Assembly (NCBI GenBank): GCA_028868455.1
Contig: JAGWUK010000204.1
Span: 1-6,142 of the forward strand
Direction: 5' to 3'
Length of the DNA stretch: 6,142 bases
DNA from: Burkholderiales bacterium
GTDB taxonomy: Bacteria; Pseudomonadota; Gammaproteobacteria; Burkholderiales; Burkholderiaceae_D
How positions within the stretch are numbered: position 1 is the first letter of the stretch; each line of letters starts with the position of its first letter. Below the pieces are notes generated by a model. It saw only the letters and a list, made by a program, of their open reading frames with translations, was not told where the DNA came from and searched no databases. Both the position numbers and the translations under genes were made by a program. This document shows positions 1 to 3,935 of the stretch, one piece after another.

Positions 1-930
1 TCCACTTGCCTGACTGAGACGACTTTGCAAACCAGCCGGCAGTTGCAGTTGGTACACATCAAACATAGATAACGCCAACCCGATCAGAAGCGCACTAAAA
101 GTCAGTAATACCCACGGTTTTTGCAATGAACCAGCCAAACCTTCTCCTGCCAGACCAGCGGCTACGCCCATTAAGGTGTAAATCAGCGCCATTCCAAGGC
201 AATAAGAGAGCGCCAGCAAAAATCCTCGGCTGCGTGAGACAGAACCTTCACCGACGATAATCGAAGACAGGATCGGCACCATCGGCAGCACGCAAGGGGT
301 GAACGATAGCAATAAGCCAAAAACAAGAAAAGCAATGCCGATACGCCAAAGACTTCCACTTTGCAGCGTGCGCTGAGCCAGGGAACTATCATCTTCATTT
401 TCAGCAAGTTCTTTTACGGCTGGAGTAGGCGTCGTTACCGTACTGGCGGTATTCGCCGACGCGTCGGTCAGCAAAGTGAGCTTTCCCGGTATCAAAGGAT
501 CAACCCGAAAACGCTGATCAACGGGCGGATAGCACAAACCTGCGTCTGCACACCCCTGATAAGTAATCGTGAGCGTAAAAGCATGTTCGACCTTGGTGAC
601 AGGCAATTCGACCAATAGTTTTTTTTCATAGATTTCAACCGTTTTGTTGAAATTCTCGTCGAACTTCCGTATGCCATCAGGCAGTGCGGGTTTGCCTAAC
701 ACTATATCTGGTGCATCCGCTTTAAAGTTCAAACGCTCCCTATACAAGTGGTAATCCTTGGCAATCGCCCATGTCAGAATTAGTGATTTCGAATCGTGCA
801 ATTCTGCCTGTAACTGAAACGCACGTTCAGGTTCGAGAAATTCTTCAGCGGAAGATATGCCTGGTACCAAACCCAACAAAATTAGAAAAGCGCTGCAACG
901 CAGCCATTGGACGAGCAAACTACTTTTCAT
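1..930 (-). CDS. dsbD: Thiol:disulfide interchange protein DsbD, N-terminal part (runs off the window)
   Basis: DsbD carries electrons from cytoplasmic thioredoxin across the inner membrane to periplasmic thiol proteins. The reading frame is open from the ATG at 928-930 to base 1, giving 310 codons without a stop. Residues 1-28 form a signal peptide ending in Ser-Ser-Ala. Residues 30-145 are the periplasmic alpha domain, with Cys127 and Cys133 in YQGCADAGLCYPP, matching the E. coli Cys103/Cys109 pair. A Ser/Thr/Ala-rich acidic linker lies at about 155-188. Membrane segments are at about 197-222, 235-260 and 272-291. Cys213 in FTPCVLPMVPI matches the first transmembrane redox Cys (E. coli Cys163). 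The second transmembrane Cys and the C-terminal thioredoxin domain are expected beyond the left edge. A GGAG five bases upstream supports the start. As last gene of the cluster it would be the natural electron source for the TlpA-like protein encoded upstream. Confidence 0.95.
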   Translation of the reverse strand, partial: MKSSLLVQWLRCSAFLILLGLVPGISSAEEFLEPERAFQLQAELHDSKSLILTWAIAKDYHLYRERLNFKADAPDIVLGKPALPDGIRKFDENFNKTVEIYEKKLLVELPVTKVEHAFTLTITYQGCADAGLCYPPVDQRFRVDPLIPGKLTLLTDASANTASTVTTPTPAVKELAENEDDSSLAQRTLQSGSLWRIGIAFLVFGLLLSFTPCVLPMVPILSSIIVGEGSVSRSRGFLLALSYCLGMALIYTLMGVAAGLAGEGLAGSLQKPWVLLTFSALLIGLALSMFDVYQLQLPAGLQSRLSQASG

Positions 931-935
931 AAAAA

Positions 936-939
936 CTCC
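936..939 (-). promoter_or_regulatory. Ribosome binding site of dsbD
   Basis: The minus strand reads TATGGAGTTTTTATG here: a GGAG core five bases before the dsbD ATG. It fixes the dsbD start. The gene sits 71 bases after the apbE stop, so unlike its upstream neighbours it is not translated by overlap and has its own clear initiation site. Confidence 0.7.
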
Positions 940-1001
940 ATAAGTTTGGCAGAGACAGATAATCAATTCAGTTGAACTGTCCCTGCAAATTATTCAGATA
1001 C

Positions 1002-1907
1002 TTAAAACGTTCGACCTTCGTCAACGACGAGTTTGCCATCTTGATCAACAGCCAAATAACGCATGCCAGTGCGATTCAAAAAATCAATACCGTCTTGTTG
1101 CTTGAGCATTGCGATGGTGGAACAGCTACCTGCTGTAATTGCCAGAGGTGCCAGCACACTAATCGAACGCCAAAACGTGACTGGTTCTCCATTGCGTGGA
1201 TCAACAATGTGGCAATACCTTTTGCCGTTGATTTCGAAAAATCGTTCGTAATCGCCACTTGTCGCTATCGCCCCACCGTACATGGGGATACTCGCAATAG
1301 TTTTATCTTGATCGCGCGGGTCCTGAATGCCAATCTGCCAAGCGCTGCCATCGGGCTGAGGCCCGATAAATCGCATGTCACCACCAAGATTCACATACCC
1401 GTGCTGCGCGCCAGAAGCTAGTAAAACGCCCGCCGCGCGATCGGCAGCATATTCTTTTCCGAATCCCCCAAAATCTATTTCCATTCCCTGTTCAGCCAGA
1501 TAAACACGACAGTTTGCATGCTGTACTTTTTCCCAGCCGGTTCGCTGAAGTAAAGCGCGAAGCTGATTTTCAGACGGGATAATTCCATCACGAAAATTCC
1601 AGGCACGCGTCACTATCCCAGTCGTTATGTCGAATAATCCCTCGCTAGACAGGTACACTTCATTTGCGTAACTGAGAAGTGACGACGTTTCCTCATCCAC
1701 ATCGATCCAGTTTTTTCCTGCCGAAGCATTCATTCTGGAAACGATGCTGTCCGTTCTGTATCGTGAAAATTTGTGCTCAATTCGCCGCACTTCAGAAATC
1801 GCGTCCATTGCAACCCGATGTGCGGCCATATCATTGTCGGCAGCGATCTTAATTTCACATCGCCCGCCCATTGCATTGAACTCGATACTAAAAGTCTGCA
1901 TTACCAT
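1002..1907 (-). CDS. apbE: ApbE-family FAD:protein FMN transferase
   Basis: ApbE enzymes split FAD and attach the FMN half through a phosphoester to a Thr or Ser of a target protein, using Mg2+. Family blocks in order: FSRYRTDSIVSRMN (47-60), LFDITTGIV (91-99), DFGGFGKEYAAD (145-156), NLGGD (173-177), ATSGDYERFF (215-224) and HIVDPRNGEP (233-242). Length (301 aa) is normal for a mature ApbE domain. Two things are odd. There is no signal peptide or lipobox, so the enzyme appears cytoplasmic, unlike lipoprotein ApbEs. The block that normally reads A-D-A-x-S-T, with the metal-binding Asp, reads T-A-G-S-C-S-T (258-264), with Gly260 in the Asp position. The start overlaps the DUF3570 stop by 7 nt; Met3 (ATG at 1899-1901) would give a TAATG junction and is an equally good start. 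No strong ribosome site is visible for either, which fits translational coupling. Family assignment is secure; activity and target are not shown by the sequence. Confidence 0.92.
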   Translation of the reverse strand: MVMQTFSIEFNAMGGRCEIKIAADNDMAAHRVAMDAISEVRRIEHKFSRYRTDSIVSRMNASAGKNWIDVDEETSSLLSYANEVYLSSEGLFDITTGIVTRAWNFRDGIIPSENQLRALLQRTGWEKVQHANCRVYLAEQGMEIDFGGFGKEYAADRAAGVLLASGAQHGYVNLGGDMRFIGPQPDGSAWQIGIQDPRDQDKTIASIPMYGGAIATSGDYERFFEINGKRYCHIVDPRNGEPVTFWRSISVLAPLAITAGSCSTIAMLKQQDGIDFLNRTGMRYLAVDQDGKLVVDEGRTF

Positions 1908-3130
1908 TGTCTGGTGAGACCAATTTGGAAAATTTGCGCGCGTAACGGTTCTAACCCAGGACTACCTTTGTGAAATAAGCGCCATTCTCCGCGCTGCTCA
2001 TACTTTTCAACTTTCACGTCTACCATCCAGTCACGTGTCAATTGTTTGCTGAGTTTTAAACCAACGGACAGCGCCCCAAATCCCGCAAGACGCTGATCTG
2101 CGGACGTCGGTGCGCTCGAAGAAAACACATACCCAGGAGGAAATGGTGCGCCTAAAGTTGAATCATAAACAGGATCAAAATAGAAACTTGCCGCACTCTG
2201 CGAATACACACGAACCGATGGTGCAACAATCCAGCCATGACTCAAGGCTTGTACATACTCCGCGGACAAAGTATGGGCTTTCACCTCATAGCTATCCTTG
2301 TAATAGCGATAGCTGAATCGCCCAGTACCACCGCTCTTAGAAAAATAGTGATTCCAGCGCACTAGCATGCTCACCTGATTGCGCTCCCGCGGACGTCTGT
2401 CCAGCGCCTTGTAAGGATCGGAAAAATAACCTTCACCGTGACTGTAGTTGAGCGTGAATTGCGCAATATCGTCAGGCGATAAAATTTGCGTCACCCCTGC
2501 CAGCAATCCAATCGTCTTTTTCGTTTCGTTGACAACGATCCGATTAGTGGGATTAATGCGATCATTGCTTCCACTTACACCCATATTCCAGCTTGTATTT
2601 TTATCTTCGCTGGCAAAACTGCCGCTTAGCGATAGAGCGCGTGACTCATAGTCATGTTCAGTGGAATATGCCGTGCCCATTGTCACACTACCACGGGGAA
2701 AATAACGCGTGACCGCCACATCGCCTGCTGTACGATCATCGTTCATTCTGGAAGCACCGGAGACGGCTGTGTGATAACGTGGTGAGGCACCAGACACGCT
2801 GTCCGAGGTTAATGTTGCATCGAGCGACCACGATGCTCCTATAGGTGTGAGCAAAGAAATGGAAGGAGAATTTGCGGTAACCCGTTTGAAATCAGCCTGA
2901 TTTTCTTCGTAGTTCAGATACCGCACGCTGAGGTTTGCATGTTCAGGCGGCGTCTCTGCCTGAGCGATGCCCATGCCAGGCAACAATAGCGCGGCACCCA
3001 GCAATGCCGCGCCAATATTGAACGGATCAGGCGCAAAATTTGTTGAAAGCGAATCGTCAAATTGCGTGGCAGTTAAGGAATTAGGAATTATTTTATGCAT
3101 GTCATGTGATCTCTGGTTAATTACAGCCAC
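1901..3130 (-). CDS. DUF3570 outer-membrane beta-barrel protein
   Basis: A protein of about 400 residues that I recognise as a DUF3570 family member; function unknown. A long N-terminal region leads to a hydrophobic signal stretch (about 38-57) ending in G-I-A-Q-A before ETPPEHANLSVRYLNY. The rest alternates polar and hydrophobic/aromatic residues in many short strands, and the chain ends I-F-Q-I-G-L-T-R-Q-W: a C-terminal aromatic strand typical of barrels inserted by the BAM machinery. Residues 110-127 contain a tandem D-S-V-S-G-A-S and T-A-V-S-G-A-S, 11 residues apart; the first fits the acceptor pattern known for ApbE flavinylation. The GTG start at 3128-3130 has a GGAGG eight bases upstream and overlaps the DUF4266 gene by 14 nt. 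An ATG at 3098-3100 (residue 11) is the alternative. It lies between the DUF4266 lipoprotein and apbE genes. Barrel topology is inference from the sequence pattern. Confidence 0.88.
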   Translation of the reverse strand: MAVINQRSHDMHKIIPNSLTATQFDDSLSTNFAPDPFNIGAALLGAALLLPGMGIAQAETPPEHANLSVRYLNYEENQADFKRVTANSPSISLLTPIGASWSLDATLTSDSVSGASPRYHTAVSGASRMNDDRTAGDVAVTRYFPRGSVTMGTAYSTEHDYESRALSLSGSFASEDKNTSWNMGVSGSNDRINPTNRIVVNETKKTIGLLAGVTQILSPDDIAQFTLNYSHGEGYFSDPYKALDRRPRERNQVSMLVRWNHYFSKSGGTGRFSYRYYKDSYEVKAHTLSAEYVQALSHGWIVAPSVRVYSQSAASFYFDPVYDSTLGAPFPPGYVFSSSAPTSADQRLAGFGALSVGLKLSKQLTRDWMVDVKVEKYEQRGEWRLFHKGSPGLEPLRAQIFQIGLTRQW

Positions 3131-3356
3131 AACCGCCCCCTCCTACGCCAGCACCACCTGACGCCGCTTCGCGGCTCGTGTATATATGCTCGCTATACCG
3201 AGATTCCAGTTTATTGTTTTCAAACGTCATTTCTTGTTTTGCCAAATTCCCCTTTTCCCAAGGCTGAACGGCTTTCAAACTAGCGCAGGCAGATAATAAA
3301 AACACGCTGCTTGTTAGCGCGAAAAAGTAATATATTTTTTGCGTACGCGACTTCAT
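3117..3356 (-). CDS. DUF4266 lipoprotein with C-terminal Gly/Cys tail
   Basis: A 79-residue protein of the DUF4266 type, function unknown. Residues 1-23 form a lipoprotein signal ending in the lipobox L21-S-A-C24. The +2 residue after the Cys is Ala, not Asp, so sorting to the outer membrane is expected. The mature part carries VQPWEKGNLAKQEM (30-43), then SEHIYTSREAASGGAGV (55-71), and ends GGGGCGCN with Cys76 and Cys78. The paired C-terminal Cys could bind metal, form a disulfide handled by the neighbouring TlpA, or be a modification site; none of these is shown here. Its ATG overlaps the tlpA stop as ATGA and has an AGGA eight bases upstream. Its last codons contain the probable ribosome site and start of the DUF3570 gene. 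The tight packing argues that the lipoprotein, thioredoxin and barrel work together. Confidence 0.9.
   Translation of the reverse strand: MKSRTQKIYYFFALTSSVFLLSACASLKAVQPWEKGNLAKQEMTFENNKLESRYSEHIYTSREAASGGAGVGGGGCGCN
3128..3143 (-). promoter_or_regulatory. Ribosome binding site and GTG start of the DUF3570 gene inside the DUF4266 tail codons
   Basis: On the minus strand GGAGG (3139-3143) is followed by eight bases and then GTG (3128-3130). The same bases encode the Gly-Gly-Gly-Cys-Gly tail of the DUF4266 protein. This decides for the GTG start over the downstream ATG at 3098-3100, whose only upstream match is an AGAG about ten bases away. The choice changes only the first ten residues, ahead of the signal peptide core. 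Confidence 0.5.
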
Positions 3357-3874
3357 TTGAGCATTCCTAGTGATGATTTAATTTTTTCTTCGAGCACACT
3401 CTTGTCTGCATCCCGAAACCCTGAGTGCTCGTAAAGAACTCTTCCATCTGGACCAATCAAAACGCTGCTCGGCATTCCTTTGATGCCATAACTGCGCGGT
3501 GTAGTGCCGCTGGGGTCAAATGCGACCAGAAACTGTGCTGGATTAGCCATCAAAAATTGACGCGCATCGTCACTCTTCTGATCCAGATTGACTCCGATGA
3601 TTTGCAACCCCTGCCCACCATACTTTGATTGCAAAGCATTCATCCAAGGAAAGGACTGCCTGCAAGGCCCACACCATGAAGCCCAAAAATCCAGGTAAAC
3701 CAATTTGCCTTGATATTTGCTTAAATTAACGCTGCCGACCGTACCTCCAAGTGCAAAGCCTGGCGCTACACTGCCTTTTTCCAGTGCCATCGCCGGAGCG
3801 ACAAATAAGGTAACTGCCAGCGCGGATAAGAGTCGAAAAACAAACTTTCTTTTGAACTTAACGTTAGATTTCAT
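3353..3874 (-). CDS. TlpA/ResA-family thioredoxin-like thiol:disulfide oxidoreductase
   Basis: An exported thioredoxin of 173 residues. A basic start (KFKRKF) and hydrophobic stretch end in A-P-A-M-A (about residue 30), a normal Sec signal with likely cleavage before LEKG. The chain then follows the AhpC/TSA-Redoxin-like pattern: APGFALGG, then LVYLDFWASWCGPCRQSFPWMNAL with active-site Cys68 and Cys71, IIGVNLD, and YGIKGMPSSVLIGPDGRV, which supplies the cis-Pro at 135. Relatives reduce apocytochrome c or specific periplasmic Cys proteins and are recharged by DsbD or CcdA; a partial dsbD lies at the end of this cluster. It directly precedes, and overlaps by ATGA, the DUF4266 lipoprotein whose tail has a CGC motif, so that protein is the best candidate client (inference). 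The ATG at 3872-3874 is chosen because a weak GAAAG lies six bases upstream; an adjacent in-frame GTG (3875-3877) would add one residue. The general family is clear; dedicated function is unknown. Confidence 0.93.
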   Translation of the reverse strand: MKSNVKFKRKFVFRLLSALAVTLFVAPAMALEKGSVAPGFALGGTVGSVNLSKYQGKLVYLDFWASWCGPCRQSFPWMNALQSKYGGQGLQIIGVNLDQKSDDARQFLMANPAQFLVAFDPSGTTPRSYGIKGMPSSVLIGPDGRVLYEHSGFRDADKSVLEEKIKSSLGMLK

Positions 3875-3901
3875 CACAAGCTTTCATATCATCGTGGAGG
3901 A

Positions 3902-3930
3902 ATAAAGCCAGGATGAATACCTGGCTTTTC
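3902..3930 (-). terminator. Hairpin between the cytochrome and tlpA genes, possible weak terminator or attenuator
   Basis: Arms AAAGCCAGG and CCTGGCTTT (plus strand 3904-3912 and 3920-3928) are perfect 9-bp complements around a 7-base loop. On the transcribed minus strand the stem follows the cytochrome stop codon by a few bases and is followed by TTTATT, a short broken U-run. That looks like a leaky intrinsic terminator, so part of the transcription may pass into tlpA. It could instead be an mRNA-stabilising 3' hairpin. No convincing promoter is visible in the roughly 30 bases between the hairpin and the tlpA start. Confidence 0.55.
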
Positions 3931-3935
3931 GCCAT

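Noticed and set aside
969..979. Palindrome CAGTT-G-AACTG after apbE
   Set aside because: Arms of five with a single-base centre cannot form a terminator hairpin and no U-run follows; could be a chance operator-like sequence.
959..988. Possible sigma70 promoter for dsbD (TTGCAG, 18 bases, GATTAT on the minus strand)
   Set aside because: Only 3 of 6 and 4 of 6 consensus matches; not enough to call in a 71-base gap, though a separate dsbD promoter remains possible.
972..1421. Plus-strand open frame of 149 codons
   Set aside because: It is antisense to apbE, whose conserved motifs show that the minus frame is the real gene; no domain or ribosome site supports the plus frame.
3875..3907. Promoter between the hairpin and tlpA (TGGCTT, 16 bases, TATGAA)
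   Set aside because: Poor -35 match, overlaps the hairpin arm, and would leave almost no 5' leader.
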